This document shows, piece by piece, positions 1-20,690 of a DNA stretch of 64,000 bases; the first letter of the stretch is position 1; every line of letters begins with the position of its first letter. The stretch comes from Cristatella mucedo. Its lineage: Eukaryota > Bryozoa > Phylactolaemata > Cristatellidae. The position numbers and the translations under genes are program-made. Under the pieces are notes generated by a model. The model had not been told where the DNA came from, made no database searches, and saw nothing but the letters and a program-made list of their open reading frames with translations. The DNA lies in NCBI GenBank assembly GCA_009760855.2, contig WPIO01000108.1:1212501-1276500 (forward strand), in the 5' to 3' direction.

Positions 1-39
1 TCAAATCCGCACGTTACAATTCTTGCTCGGCTTTCTCAG

Positions 40-180
40 GTTCGAGTTACGCGTTCGTGCGGCAGCCAGTCGTCTGGGAGCGAGCTGAAGGTCACTGCCG
101 CTCTCTGGGTATGCGCCTGGTGAAGATTGATACTGAGGACGAGCAGAAGTGGCTGGCAAAGAGCATAAAAGCCAATGCAG
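40..180 (+). CDS. Lectin A1, first C-type lectin-domain exon (141 nt)
   Basis: Open exon between acceptor ttctcag/ and donor /gtatgc, phase 1 at both ends. It encodes 46 whole residues with the W-x2-AEGHC helix and the LVKIDTEDEQKWL stretch typical of the first half of a C-type lectin domain. Its length and phase equal those of the exons at 13785 and 52079. Confidence 0.85.
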
Positions 181-3100
181 GTATGCTAACTGGCGCCAGC
201 CTTGATCTTGCACTATGATGCGGCCACTGGCTAAACGAGGATTCCGATTCGATCCAATTGAGCCTGTGGCGCGATGACTCACTTCCGAGTTGCTTGCGAT
301 GGACCACCAGTGACTCTTGACCTTGCGACCTTGCGTGTTTTTTTATATGTGCTCAGTGCACGGATAGCTGAGACGAATGCCAAACGATCACTCACGCAAG
401 ACCATGCAAACCAGCTAAAGCGTACTGGTACATGCTCTAGCGCTCATCTGACACGATCCTCTTGCGATCGTCTTGGTCAGCGTTTTGGTTTAACGTTTTT
501 AACACTTTCAATGCCGAAGTTTGACTAAAAAAACTACAATTTCGGTCTCCAGCAAGACAAGCGCTCTGCCATAAGGTAATTCAGTTTGAATGAAATGAGC
601 AAGACTACCCAGATTTTACCTCCCTTCTTTGATGACCACTTTGACTAGGATTTTTACGACAGCCACGTGACTGGGTGCGGTTTCAGCATTGGTTTCAATA
701 CCCACACAGAGGCCTCGCAGCTGAAAAGTTTTGTTTTGCGCCTCTGATGAAGCAAGCACTGCCTCTACCCTCACTTTTTCGTAAGGTTTATAGCGTCTTG
801 TTTTTCGTAGCCTCCATCCTCCTCTACGCTCGTAATCTCTTGATCGTCTAACCTCTTTCAGACGAACCTGCATTGCAAATTTCGATAGCAGGTACTGCAT
901 TCTAGGCTCCAAAGCGGAAGCACAATGGCAAATCAAATGGTTCATTAGTACTACTTGGTCATGTATGAAAGGGTCAAGGGTGCACCGAGTCGTAGCACCA
1001 CCTTGTCGTCACACTCTCACGTATTTAGTGGACCACCGTTTAGGTTGAATTAAACGGTGCAAGCAACTTCTGAGGAGATAAGTCATTATGTCTATGGTCA
1101 CTCACTTTGAGGTCCGTTCATTCATTGGCTCCAGACTACCTACGAAATCTACTCCCCTCTAGGCTAAGCATAGTACTACCGGCTTTTCCGAATCTAATCG
1201 TTTCGCTACACCACGTACACGAGTCTCAAATTCTTCGGGGACTGTGCCCTTAGTTCGTATGCTCATACAGCCAGGAACTAACATCCAAACTGCTTCATGA
1301 TTTCCCGTGACTTGACCACGTTTAATAAGTAAGCTACAACGCATTTAGCGGGTTCACGTGATTTGACCTCTGTGAGCGTTTGCGTGCTGACAGTGTGCAT
1401 GCTGCCACATGCTGACCCTGTGCATTTCACGTCTGACCATGTTATGCTTAGTTTCACTGAGCATGCTACCACTAACCATTCGACCATGCTTCCTTTGCAG
1501 CATACGTTCAGTGCCTAAAATACATTAGGTTCTCTGAGTCAGCTATACTAATGTTTTGTTATTATAATTACATAGTGAGTGGTGCCCAATCACAGTATAG
1601 TCGGCACCATTCGATGCGTGGAAGCGTGTAAGAGCAAGGGCGTGGCTCAGAGCTCAGATATACATGGAGAACGATTGCAACATTAAGAAAACTTAAAACA
1701 AATATCTATTTCAAAATTGGAACGTCAGTATCTGACAGGAAAGTGAATCGCTGAGCTTAGTTAGATAGGCTTAGTAGAAATCCTTGCTTTTTAGTAGAAT
1801 TCGATGTTTCTTTGGCGTTCATTACAATGAGTGCACTCAAAGAGCGAAGCCTGAGAAGCTCAAATCTCCATCAACGTTGATGCTGACAAACATTCGCCAG
1901 CGATGGAGCAATTGCTGAATGTAACGACACTTCTATGCACTCCTCTTGCAGCTGACTAGATTACCGGCTAGTTGGAACGTCAGCTTCGTTTTTGCTGCAC
2001 AAGTTCAAGGTTGCTTTTAACTTGATCGAGTGCATCAATACTAGTTATGGGCAAACCGAGTTCAAGTCAGAAATTGAAAAAGGCTGACGCTCAAAATTGG
2101 CTCTGCCAGCATATCTCCTGTTGAATCAGCTCGAAATCTAGATGTCATGTTCCAAAGTGACCTCTCGTTAGACAACCACATCAGCTCCACAGTCAAATCT
2201 GCCTACTTTCAGCTACATAACATTGCTAAAATTCGGGCTTGTTTAGATAAAGATACCACGTCTAAATTGCTCCTTGCATTTGTGACATCCCGTCTCGACT
2301 TCTGCAACTCACTGCTTACTGGCATACCGGGATGTGCGATCAGGCGATTGCATCTGGTGCAAAACTCTGCAGCTAGGCTTGTCTGTCGTGAGCGTCGCAG
2401 TTGCCACATCACACCACTTCTCGCCAACCAGAACTGGCTACCAGTCAAGCAACGGATTGACTTCAAGGTTTTGTCGCTCACTTTTAGGTCACTTCATTCT
2501 TCAGCTCCAGCCTATCTCTCTGATCTACTCCCCCACCAATCCAAGCATCGTACCACTCGCTTTTCGGAATCCAACAGCTTAACATTACTTCGTAAAAACC
2601 TCAAATCCTTTGGAGACCGTGTATTTAGTTTGAATGCTCCCAAAGCCTGGAAATCCCTCCCAACTTGCGTCAGAACAACCCCTGACTTGACCACATTTAA
2701 AAAACCTAAAAACACACCTATTTAGGACAGCATTTAGTGGGTCCCGTGATTCGTCCTTCATGTGCTTATGTGTGCTGACACTGTGCATGCTGCCACTTAC
2801 CACATTTGAGCGCTAACCCAGTGCTTGTCACCATAACCATGTTATTCGCGTTGTCTGTTTATCAAGCATGATATTACTCACCATTCAATTGCATTTCCCT
2901 TTGAATCAAATGTAAAGCACCTAGAAAGAGATTGATTTCTATGAGGGCGCTTTATCTAGTGCATTATTATTCTAATTACTATTATTATAAACCAAATTCA
3001 GGTCTCCAAGGAAGGCAGTTTTGGATCGGCCTTCGGTCTATTCGCTCCGATTACGCCTGGTTCTGGAGCTGCGGATTTGAACCGCTCGAATATTACTCTG

Positions 3101-3267
3101 CCTGGGCTGACAGCGAGCCGAACAACAGTGACGAATTCTGCGTGCATCTTGATGCGATTCGAGATTACGATTGGAATAACTCGCGGTGCGGTGGAGCCTA
3201 CGCCGAGCGAGGCTCTTGGTTTATTTGTGAGACTTGCACTTCGCCGTCTTGCAATGATGATAAATAA
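40..3267 (+). CDS. Lectin A1: secreted C-type lectin-like gene, 3' part only
   Basis: Two coding exons are visible, 40-180 and 3002-3267; the signal-peptide exon must lie left of the window. Together they make one complete C-type lectin domain. The first exon has the AxxHC helix (WERAEGHCRSLG) and the following LVKID strand. The second has FWIGL, SEPNNSDEFCV, DWNNSRC and SWFICE. C-type lectins bind sugars or other ligands outside the cell, often in innate recognition. The EPN motif is the mannose-type signature, but WND is WNN, so calcium-dependent sugar binding is uncertain. Three further cysteines (WSCGF, then ETC and PSC at the C-terminus) suggest an extra disulfide. Both exons are open and splice sites are good (ctttctcag/ and /gtatgc; attcag/). 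The 2.8-kb intron holds two LINE fragments. It looks intact; expression is not shown. Confidence 0.82.
181..1099. other. Intron sequence with no recognisable feature
   Basis: This lies inside the lectin A1 intron. A 109-codon open frame on the minus strand (616-945) is rich in Arg and Lys but resembles no family I know and has no start context or splice support. I see nothing else. Confidence 0.4.
1100..1565 (+). mobile_element. Degenerate 3' fragment of a CR1/L2-type LINE (family 1)
   Basis: It follows the end of family 1 ORF2 and its 3' UTR: the protein-level track for GSFHSLAPAYL, a KAWNSLP-region remnant, the gcatgctgccac and gaccctgtgcat tail words, and the ttctctgag end. It is heavily mutated with several frameshifts, so it is older than the copies at 2036 and 4150. 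Confidence 0.65.
1566..2035. other. Unassigned intron sequence
   Basis: Between two LINE fragments in the lectin A1 intron. I see no coding, RNA or repeat signal that I can name. Confidence 0.4.
2036..2990 (+). mobile_element. 5'-truncated family 1 LINE (CR1/L2 type)
   Basis: Begins in the thumb/C-terminal part of ORF2 (LLVMGKPS region) and continues as an open frame from 2147 to 2725 (FQSDLSLDNHISSTVKSAYF, then LAPAYLSDLLPHQ- and KAWKSLPTCV-like motifs). After that comes the family 3' UTR (gcatgctgccac, agcacctagaaagagattg, gagggcgctttatc) and an ATT-type tail ending about 10 nt before the lectin acceptor at 3001. 5' truncation and an ATT tail are usual for CR1/L2 elements. There is no endonuclease or polymerase core, so it is dead. 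Confidence 0.88.
3002..3267 (+). CDS. Lectin A1, terminal exon with second half of the C-type lectin domain
   Basis: After acceptor aaattcag/ the frame is open for 266 nt to TAA at 3265-3267. It carries FWIGL, WSCGF, EPN, EFCVHL, DWNN-x2-C and WFICETC, then a short C-terminal tail with one more Cys. Its length equals that of the lectin B terminal exon. It reads in phase with the 40-180 exon. Confidence 0.87.
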
Positions 3268-3268
3268 A
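3263..3268 (+). promoter_or_regulatory. AATAAA polyadenylation signal overlapping the lectin A1 stop codon
   Basis: AATAAA overlaps the TAA stop. The same arrangement occurs at 54934-54939 in lectin B, so the 3' UTR may be very short. Confidence 0.6.
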
Positions 3269-4149
3269 AGATCGAGCGTATTCAGCTTGTCGGTCATCAC
3301 TTGACTGTATTTGCCTGAAAATTTGGAATACATATCTGAGCCTGATTTGCTATTAGCGTCCATGCGACTTGACGTGACCTCCCGGATGTCAATCTGTTTC
3401 GAACAGCCGCCATGGCGAGTCACGTGCAGCCCCTTGGGGTCCGAAGCTGCCTAAAGCTTAGGTGACGTTATTTTAATAAAAAAATGCAGAGAAAGTATCT
3501 TACAGCTTTGCTGAGGCACTGCGAAATTTCTAGAGAGCTGTCAGGAGAATCTCCTGGGAGCTCACTGCAATTTTCGCTCTAAATTAAGGAAAGTACATTT
3601 ACTTGGCTGCGTTAAATGGTCGGTTTGCTGCTTTACAAAAGAATCTCCAGCTTTGGGGGGACTCGAGTCGTTACTTTTCGCAATTAAACGAGGAATAAAA
3701 CAGGTTTGGCGACTGACTAAAAGTAGATCCGCTGCGATTCACCTTGCAATCCACTTGCAGAAGCTGCTACCGACTCCGGTGACTACTGAATGGTGATGAC
3801 GATTACTTTTTATTATTGTCAGCATTATTACAAATGCGTACTAAGAATAGCTGTGATTAGTTTGTACGACACCTTCTGAGTGTTGCTGCGTTTGATAACT
3901 ACGGCATCGTTTTCACACAATTTCGCTTGGTCATAGTCTGGAAAGTTCTGGGCTCCGGTGACTTAATAAATTAGTCCCGGCTTAAAATATGGCGGCGAAA
4001 CAACAGTTTCTACCGGCTTTTGATATTAGCTCCAATACCAGCCGTCGTAATGCAATGTGAAAATATAAAAACGCAGTTAATAAGAATTACTAGGTGGGAG
4101 TAGTTTCTACGCTATTGACATCGGGAGCGGAGACACTAGTAAGGCTTAA
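3269..4149. other. Unassigned intergenic sequence
   Basis: Downstream of lectin A1. No open frame with family resemblance and no repeat I can name. Confidence 0.4.
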
Positions 4150-4950
4150 CGGCTTCACAAATCTGCCTATTTTCAGCTTCATAATATTGCTAAAATTCAG
4201 GCTTGTTTAGATAAGAATACCACGTCTAAGTTGGTTCATGCATTCGTGACATCTCATCTCGACTTCTACAACTCACTGCTTACTGGCCTACCAGCATGTG
4301 CGATCAGGCGATTGCAGCTGCTGCATAACTCCGCAGCTAGGCTTGTCTGTCGTGAGCGTCGCAGTTGCCACATTACTCCACTTCTCGCCGACCTGCTCTG
4401 GCTACCAGTCAAGCAACGGATTGACTTCAAGGTTTTGTCGCTCACTTTTAGGTCCCTTCATTCTATGGCTCCAGCCTATCTCTCCGACATACTCCCCCAT
4501 CAGGCCAAGCATCGTACCACCCGCTTTTCGGAATCCAACAGTCTAGAAATACCTCGTACAAACCTCAAATTCTTTGGAGACCGTGCATTTAGTTCGTATG
4601 CTCCCAAAGCCTGGAACTCCCTCCCGACCTGCGTCAGAACATCCCCTGATCTGACCACATTTAAAAGGAACTTAAAAACACACCTAATGCGGACAGCATT
4701 TAGTGGGTCCCCGTGATTCGTCCTTCACGTGCTTATGCGTGCTGACACTGTGCATGCTGCCAGTAACCACATTTGCGCGCTTACCCTGTGCATGTCACCC
4801 CTAACCATGTTATTCATTTTGTTTGTTTTTCAAGCATGATTTTACCCACCATTTAATTGCATTTCCCTTTGCAGAAAATGTAAAGTGCCTAGAAAGAGAT
4901 TAAGTTCTCTGAGGGCGCTTTTTCAAGTACATTATTATTATTATTATGAT
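4150..4950 (+). mobile_element. 5'-truncated family 1 LINE (CR1/L2 type)
   Basis: Open from 4231 to 4716 with the family C-terminal ORF2 motifs (FVTSHLDFYNSLLTGLPACA, RHHTTRFSES-like, KAWNSLPTCVRTSPDLTTF), then the 3' UTR and an ATT tail at 4931-4947. Very close to the 3' part of the element at 5095-8363. Truncated before the polymerase core. Confidence 0.9.
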
Positions 4951-5094
4951 CACATGGTTAGCTTTGCCGGCGGCAAGTAACCTGCTTGTTAGTTATGATC
5001 GTCAGCAGCTGTTATCGCTTCGTCATCGCATATCAAATGCATTCCTAGATATTAATGTTGTTGCTAAGATTCATGAACTATGCATTAACAAAAG
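4951..5094. other. Short unassigned spacer between LINE copies
   Basis: About 140 nt between an ATT tail and the next element's 5' part. Nothing recognised. Confidence 0.3.
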
Positions 5095-8000
5095 ATAAGC
5101 GCCCCGTAGCCGCCGCGGTGGCCGGAACCGCCAGCTCAGACGCCGCTCGTTGGGTGGAACCTGCAAGCTGAGTACCAGCTCGTTCGATATTCCTAGCATT
5201 GTCTCGAACCGCTCAGCACGCTCCCCCACATGCGTCACTGTAAATTCCTCAAACTTAGTGGTCATCAAGCCTGGTGTAACCCCACCGGCCAGACTTAACG
5301 CTTGCCTTTGAAAACCTTGCTCAATGTGCAATAAACCTCTAGTAATAAGCGACCTTATTTCTGAAAATGGTATCGACCTGCTCGCCCTAACTGAAACTTG
5401 GCTAAAATCGATAAACTGTCCGACAATTAAAGACGCAACTCCATCTGGTTTCTCGTTCTTTCACACTCCTAGATCAACTAAAACCGGAGGTGGAGTTGCT
5501 ATTGTCGTGCGCTCGAAATTCAACTTCAAGCCATTTGCGGTACCCTCGAAGCAGTCTTTTGAATCAATTGTCTTGGTCTCATCCGAAAACAAGCTACCGA
5601 TAGTGGCAGTAGTCTATCGCCAACCAGGTACCAAATCCTCCTTTATCTCAGATTTCTCTGATCTCATTTCGATTCTGTGTGCAAGAAATCGATCCTTCCT
5701 CGTTATTGGTGATTTCAACGTTCACTTTGATAACTTATCTGACGCTTTCAGCACCGAATTTCGTGCATTGACTGACTCATTGTCTCTTGTGGCTCATGTG
5801 CATGGCCCTACCCACATCAAGGGTCACACACTCGACCAGATTTTCTCATATAACTGCACTTTGTCATCACAAATTATTACCAAATCATGCTTATCTGACC
5901 ACATGCAGATCTAATTCAATCTACAGTGTGTGCCCATATCCTCCTCTAAAATAACCTGTGAATCGCGAAACCTCAAGACCCTTGACATCGATGCTGTCCG
6001 TGCGAGAATATCTGCTTCACCTCTGCTGCTCAATCCTCCCTCCGATCTGTCATCATTGGTAGATAGCTTCAACACGACACTAGCTGACACGCTAGACGAG
6101 TTTTCCCCTCTGACAAAGCGCACTGTGCACCCCCGCCCAGACGGCCTTTGGTTTACCGCAGACATTAAACTAGCCAAGTCTACTAAACGAAAGCTTGAAA
6201 AAGCATACAAAAGATCCGGACTAACTGTCCATCGACAGGCATATGAAGACTACTGTAGGTCGTACCAATCGATCCTAGCAAAGGCTAAGTCTAGTTTTTA
6301 TTAAAACATTGTTGAATCACAGATGCACAACCCAAAAATGCTGATGTCGACAATAAACCTTCTCCTCAACCGTTCCCAGATTAGCTCCTTACCTGATGAT
6401 CCTAATGATGATCTAGCCGATCGCTTCTCTCGATTCTTTGTGCAGAAGATAGACGAGATCAGGGAATCCATCCCTGCGATGACAACCTCCCCACTAGAAT
6501 GCTGTTCCTCGGTTCCTGGCAGCACCTCAATGTCTGCATTTAAGCAGGTCACTAGTGATCTAGTCCTAAAGTTCGTATCTCAATCAAAGAAGACAACACG
6601 TCCTCTGGACCCTATTCCCACTGTCCTACTCCTACGTTGCATTGATCTGCTGCTGCCATGCATAACTAACCTAATTAATATGTCATTAGCCTCAGGTCAT
6701 GTCCCAGCACTTTTCAAAAAAGCTGTAGTCAGGCCACTTCTCAAGAAAACTACACTTGACCAAGAGAACTTGAGCAACTACCGCCCAGTTTCCCTTCTAC
6801 CATTCCTATCAAAGACACTCGAACGGGTCGTGGCGGACCAGCTGAACTCGTATATCGAAACCTCACACCTTGCTAGTAAGTTCCAGTCTGGCTTTAGAGC
6901 TAATCACTCCACAGAGTCAGCATTGCTTCGGGTATACAACGACCTACTTAGGAATGCAGACATGGGTAGAGTGTCTCTGCTTGTTTTGCTTGATCTTTCG
7001 GCAGCTTCTGATACCATCGATCAAAAAGTTCTTCTAGAGTGCCTCTCATCTCGCCTGGGCATCACTGGCACTGCTCTGCAGTGGTTCAGGTCCTATCTCA
7101 GTGGGAGACTCCAGAGTATTGACGTGAATGGACAAATATCATCTGAAGTACCTCTAAATATGGAGTACCTCAGGGCTCAGTGCTAGGTCCGGTTCTTTTC
7201 ACGGTTTATACTCTGCCTCTTGCTGATGTGATTGCCAAGCACAATCTAGGCTTTCACTTCTATGCAGATGACACTCAGTTGTACCTTTGCTTTGATCTCT
7301 CACAGCCTTCGAGCACCTCAAATTCTCTAAACTCACTAGCTGCATGCATTGATGACATCCGCACATGGATGACAGCAAATTTTCTAAAACTTAACGATGA
7401 TAAAACTAACTTACTAGTTATGGGCAAACCCAGTGTGATCCAGAGATTGGAAAGGCTGACTCTCTAAATTGGTTCTGCGAGCATATCTCCAGTTGAATCA
7501 GCTCGAAATCTAGATGTCATATTCCAAAGCGACCTCTCGTTAGACGACCACATCAGCTCCACAGTCAAATCCGCCTATTTTCAGCTTCATAACATTGCTA
7601 CAATTCGGGCTTGATTAGATAAAAATACCACGTCCAAGATGGTCCATGCATTCATGACATCTCGTTTCGACTTCTGCAACTCACTGCTTACTGGCCTACC
7701 AGCATGTGCGATCAGGCGATTGCAGCTGGTGCAAAACTCTGCAGCTAGGCTTGTCTGTCGTGAGCGTCGCAGTTGCCACATTACTCCATTTCTCGCCGAC
7801 CTGCACTGGCTACCAGTCAAGCAACGGATTGACTTCAAGGTTTTGTCGCTCACTTTTAGGTCCCTTCATTCTATGGCTCCAGCCTATCTGTCAGATATAC
7901 TACCCCATCAGGCCAGGCATCGTACCACCCGCTTTTCGGAATCCAACAGTCTAGAAATACCTCATACAAACCTTAAATCCTTTGGAGACCGTGCATTTAG

Positions 8001-8363
8001 TTCATATGCTCATAAAGCCTGGAACTCCCTCCCGACCTGCGTCAGAACATCCCCTGACCTGACCACATTTAAAAGGAACTTAAAAACACACCTATTTAGG
8101 ACAGCATTTAGTGGGTCCCTGTGATTCGTCCTTGATGTGCTTATGCGTGCTGACACTGTGCATGCTGCCACTAACCACATTTGCATGCTGACCCTGTGCA
8201 TGTCACCCCTAACCATATTATTCATTTCGTTTGTTTTTTTCAAGCATGATTTTACTTACCATTCAATTGCAGTTCACTTTACAGCAAATGCAAAGCGCCT
8301 AAAGAGAGATTAAGTTCTCTGAGGGCTCTTTATCAAGTGAATTATTATTATTATTATTATGGT
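5095..8363 (+). mobile_element. Near-full-length but dead family 1 LINE (CR1/L2 type): endonuclease plus reverse transcriptase
   Basis: The longest family 1 copy in the window. An AP-endonuclease-type domain runs from about 5324 (LLALTETWL, GGGVAIVVRS, VVYRQPG, IGDFNVHFD, GHTLDQIFS). A linker follows, then reverse transcriptase from about 6590 ([59 protein letters not shown]), the C-terminal domain to 8124, the 3' UTR and (ATT)n at 8339-8360. Breaks: stop near 5309, stop after 5912, stop near 6301, a frameshift near 7160 in the GVPQGS motif, stop near 7465 and stop near 7615. The first catalytic motif reads AASDTID where AAFDTID is usual; YADD is intact. It cannot be active, but it defines the family. 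Clade (CR1 or L2) rests on motifs only. Confidence 0.92.
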
Positions 8364-8450
8364 GATCAGCTGGTTTGGTAAAGCGGTTAAGGTGCTCGCC
8401 CCAACCAAAGCCTTGCTGAGGTTGTGGGCTCGAGCCCGGTTGTAATCATT
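8361..8450 (+). mobile_element. tRNA-derived SINE head
   Basis: Directly after the LINE (ATT)n tail. An A-box-like stretch (tggtttggtaaagcgg) and a B-box-like stretch at 8426-8437 (gggctcgagccc, close to GGTTCGANNCC) lie about 45 nt apart, as in tRNA-derived pol III promoters. No cloverleaf folds cleanly, so it is not a working tRNA gene. Minus-strand relatives appear near 10000 and 34990. Confidence 0.55.
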
Positions 8451-8643
8451 GAAATCATCCGCACCTATATGGAATTATGGGTCCTAATCAAAGATGTTTA
8501 GCCTATTAACAGAGATTTATGGAGCAGCAAGCCTTCTTTTAATCATACTGCAAAGACTGGCCATATGCAGCAGCAGATGAGTAAGTGACATATGAGAAGT
8601 TTGGCTGTTGTTTACTTATTGGCTACTGCTTACTTTTGTTGTT
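8451..8643. other. Unassigned sequence, possibly SINE body
   Basis: Follows the SINE head. The body end cannot be fixed without a consensus. Confidence 0.25.
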
Positions 8644-9343
8644 GGATAGTTTAATATTGAATATGATTATTATGGATATGATTATTAGTATTATATTGGA
8701 TATTATAGTTGGATATGATAGGATATGTTGGATTTGATATTGGATAGAGATAGTTTGAAAAAACTTTCAGATTACGCTGAATGAGAAGTGTCAATTAGTA
8801 TATGCTAGATAGTTCTTTGAGATTGCTGGTAGCGTTTTCTAATAAATTTTTGACGGATTGAAATGGGCAGTTGAAGCGGATCGAGACATTGGATATCTTA
8901 ATCGACATATCATATGGTCTCTATATCATTGGCAGTGCCGAGATACATCGTGATATTTTTATACATCGAGATTAATGGATAGTTGAATATTGAATATGGT
9001 CATTATGGATATGATTATCGTTATTATATTGGATATTATTTTTGTATATGATAGGATCTATTGGATTAGTTATTGGATAGAGATAGTTTGAAAAACATTC
9101 AGATTACGCTGGATGGGAAGTGTGAATCGGTATATGCTAAATAGTTTTTTGAGATTGCTGGTAGCGTTTTCTAACAAATGTTCGACGAATTGAAACGGGT
9201 AGTTGAAGTGGATCGAGACGTCGGATATCTCAATGGGTGATGAGATGGGTGATGAAGCGGATATCTCAATCGACATACCATATGGTCTCTATATCATCGG
9301 CAGTGCAGAGATATATCGTGATATTTTTATACATCGAGATAAA
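8644..9343 (+). repeat. Two-copy direct tandem duplication, about 333-nt unit
   Basis: Unit 1 is 8644-8976 and unit 2 is 8977-9343. Both start ggatagtt-aatattgaatatg and pass through shared words (gattgctggtagcgttttcta, catatggtctctatatcat, gatatttttatacatcgag). Unit 2 carries a short internal tandem (gatgggtgatga-type) near 9234-9262 that makes it longer. No protein is encoded. Confidence 0.85.
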
Positions 9344-9994
9344 TCGCCACTCCAGTGGTTCTCACCGAAGAGTACTTTGGGTACATTTCAAACGGAGTGC
9401 AACGCGATTTGCAATTAAATAAGTAGCCCTGTGCATCCGCTTCCGCATGAGCTAATAAATGATGGCCTGTAGCCTGTAACCACATGCCAATTTATGGCCG
9501 ACCACGATTAATGGACATGCCAATCGTCTAAATTTGCACGTGAGGTAGCTGAGCAGCACGTGAACGGGCAGGCGTGAATAGCCTTTGAATCTTGCAATGG
9601 GTGCATCCAAATGATAAGAAACTCCAGAATATGGGTGGGCGTTGAAGTCAAAGTTGCTCTCTCTATCTCTCTTCGAGTTAGGACCTGAACCATTTTAGTG
9701 GTAGTGAGAGCCAGGCGAGACTAGAAGCACCGAAGAAGGACGCCAGGGTCAATAGTCTAGAACGCTGCTGAGAAATTAAACATGAATCAGCAGAGAGACT
9801 GTACTCAAGTGCCGCAGGCTTAGTCAGAGGAACGGAAACTCATCCAGAACAACATCGACTAGTGTCGTGAGCTGGCGTTCCACCCGCTACGATTCTTTGA
9901 CTTTTAGTAGATTTAAAAAGGCGTAGATTTAAAAGCCTCTCTTGTATAGCGACATAAGAGCCTTGACGGCTATCACCGCTGCTTGCAGGAGTCA
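9344..9994. other. Unassigned sequence
   Basis: No recognisable gene or repeat. Scattered short open frames only. Confidence 0.4.
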
Positions 9995-10085
9995 AGAAAG
10001 GATCGCCCACCGCAGGAGTCTAGCCCACAACATCGGGACCGCGTTCGTGAAAGGCACCCGTCTTACCTAGTTTGCCTTTACGGCT
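9995..10085 (-). mobile_element. SINE remnant, tRNA-like
   Basis: Read on the minus strand, ggtaagacgggtgcctttca (A-box side) is followed by a B-box-like ttgtgggctagactcc. It shares the caccc-tcttacc core with the better remnant near 35050. Confidence 0.4.
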
Positions 10086-10641
10086 CACCAGGAGAAATGG
10101 CACGCGGTGCTCAGCCGACGTCGTGTGCACTGAACCCATCCTCAAGAGATTGTCTTGCGTAAAAGAGTCCCTTGAGCCATTAGTGTGGGTACGAATTGAA
10201 CTTCAAAGGGTTGCCAGTCTTTATCTTCTAGCGGCTACCTCACAGAAGGCACTGAGTCGATAGCATTCAGACATGGATGACTCGGATGGATGACTAGGTT
10301 GCAGGCGATACGGATCGGCTGATAGTGACCACGTGCCCACGCACACTTCCTCATGACGAAACTCTGAGCGATAGGCACTTCTCTGAAAGCTTGAGCAATG
10401 CCATCGTGCACTCGCAATTTCTCGAAGAGCATGGAATCGCCAATCAGAGACGGGCGGTGAAATAAAACGCCTTCATTTACGCTGGGCTCCATTGTCGAAA
10501 CAGAAGTCAGCTTCGCAGGTGACAGCGACGTGGCGAATTATCGCTTTTCGTTGGAGCGTGGGCTGCTTTGGTGTGCTACGAAAAGTCTTACGCTCGTCAA
10601 AGTTTTCTGATTTCGTTTTAGGTCCAAGGATCATTTAGAAA
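10086..10641. other. Sequence upstream of lectin A2; possible 5' UTR intron end
   Basis: A pyrimidine-rich acceptor-like tttcgttttag/ ends about 20 nt before the A2 start codon. A non-coding first exon may therefore lie in or upstream of this stretch. No TATA box is evident. Confidence 0.35.
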
Positions 10642-19412
<8,771 letters not shown>

Positions 19413-19429
19413 ACTGATGCGGAGAGCTC

Positions 19430-19435
19430 AATAAA
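19430..19435 (+). promoter_or_regulatory. AATAAA polyadenylation signal of lectin A2
   Basis: Canonical hexamer 18 nt after the stop codon. Confidence 0.6.
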
Positions 19436-19796
19436 AGAGTGCGTTTTTCCGATGACGGAAGCATCGAAGAGCCGTGGCCGCACAGCAGTCAGAGCTTCCT
19501 CTCGCGTCTCTCGCGTTGGTCGCGCAGCCACCACAAAGATTTCTTAATGATTTGATTCGTCATAAAAACGCTGCATTACGATTCTCGCGATAATGATTAC
19601 GATTATTGGGATTGTGCGTCGCGTGCGATTCGCATGCTGACTTAAATCTACGAGTGCAACAAGGAAAGCCTGACACAATTTCTGAAAGCGCATTCGCTAA
19701 TAATACTAGAGTCAATCTTGATTAGAGGTAACCCGAAAATCCAATGCAAAAAGGTACTTATAGCCAAGATTGACCGTAGGCGAGGTTGTTTAAAGG
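19436..19796. other. Unassigned sequence downstream of lectin A2
   Basis: Nothing recognised. Confidence 0.4.
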
Positions 19797-20690
19797 CAAT
19801 TTTCAAGTGTTATTTTATTCAAACAGTTTTTTATAATCATAGTCTATCATAAAATCAACCCAAAAGAGCGAAAAAGATCCGCAATTTTTTAATCTGTAAT
19901 TAATTAAATATTGCTCAGACTACAATTTTTCAAAAAGTTTTTCTCAATAACATATTCAATAAGATAATAAGCATCATATTGCGTGAAATTCCCTTCCAAT
20001 TATCGAAGAACCATGACCATTGATTTCAGGGCTTCCGAATGAGAAATCTTCTTATAAATATTCTGGTCGATTGCAATATCAATATTTGTGCACTCCACCT
20101 GTGAGGTATTTATTCAATCTAGTTTCATCTCGTCGCAGATATCTCCGTCTGTCAACATGCCAACGCACTTAATTTAGCTATCAATGTTAAAGTGTGCGTT
20201 GAAATGGCTCGATGGTAAGGCGCAGGCTAGTAAATTCTCGGAGCTAGATTTCTTGAGCATAGCACTTTTGTCTCGCGTTATTTTCGCGTGGAGCGATATC
20301 TTCGCAGCCTGTAAAAATCTCGCATTTTGAATGCAGTTGGCGCTGGCTGTTGGATTGACGAGAAACCACGTGCTTTTCATCACGTGCTCGGCCTTTAAAA
20401 CGTCCATCAATTTTAAGTAAATTGAACACGTCCATCAATTTTAAGTAAATCGAACAGCGACGTCCATTTTTCAATCGCTTGCTAAATGTCTCGCATGATT
20501 TGCTGTGGATAATCGGTTTCACGGCTCGAACACTCTCCTGATCTAACTGTTAAATCAGAGCCGTTGCATTTGGCGGCATAAGCGCCACTGTACTATTTAG
20601 AGCGTTGCATCAATCTTACGACACACAGTGTCATCCGCAGACGTGATCATCTTTCGTTCCTTCGATTTCCGATCATCAAAGTCTCAAATT
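19797..20690 (-). mobile_element. Diverged pogo/Tigger-type transposase relic, third copy
   Basis: It lines up with 23195-24170 (shared aaaatcaacccaaaagagcg, gggcttccgaatgagaaatc, gaaaccacgtg, cgcatgatttgctgtggata). On the minus strand it keeps fragments of the transposase C-terminal region (LKLMDV, RTWFLVNPTA, ANCIQNARF). It lacks the LINE tail that interrupts the other two copies and ends in a small tandem array. Confidence 0.72.

Noticed and set aside
616-945. 109-codon open frame on the minus strand
   Set aside because: No family resemblance, splice support or conserved copy; inside the lectin A1 intron.
2209-2803. Minus-strand frames such as the one with SIRCLTGSQFWLARSG
   Set aside because: Shadows of LINE ORF2 on the opposite strand; the same shadow recurs at each family 1 copy.
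8361-8450. Functional tRNA gene
   Set aside because: A- and B-box-like motifs are present but no proper cloverleaf or anticodon stem could be drawn; it lies on a LINE tail, so a SINE head is more likely.
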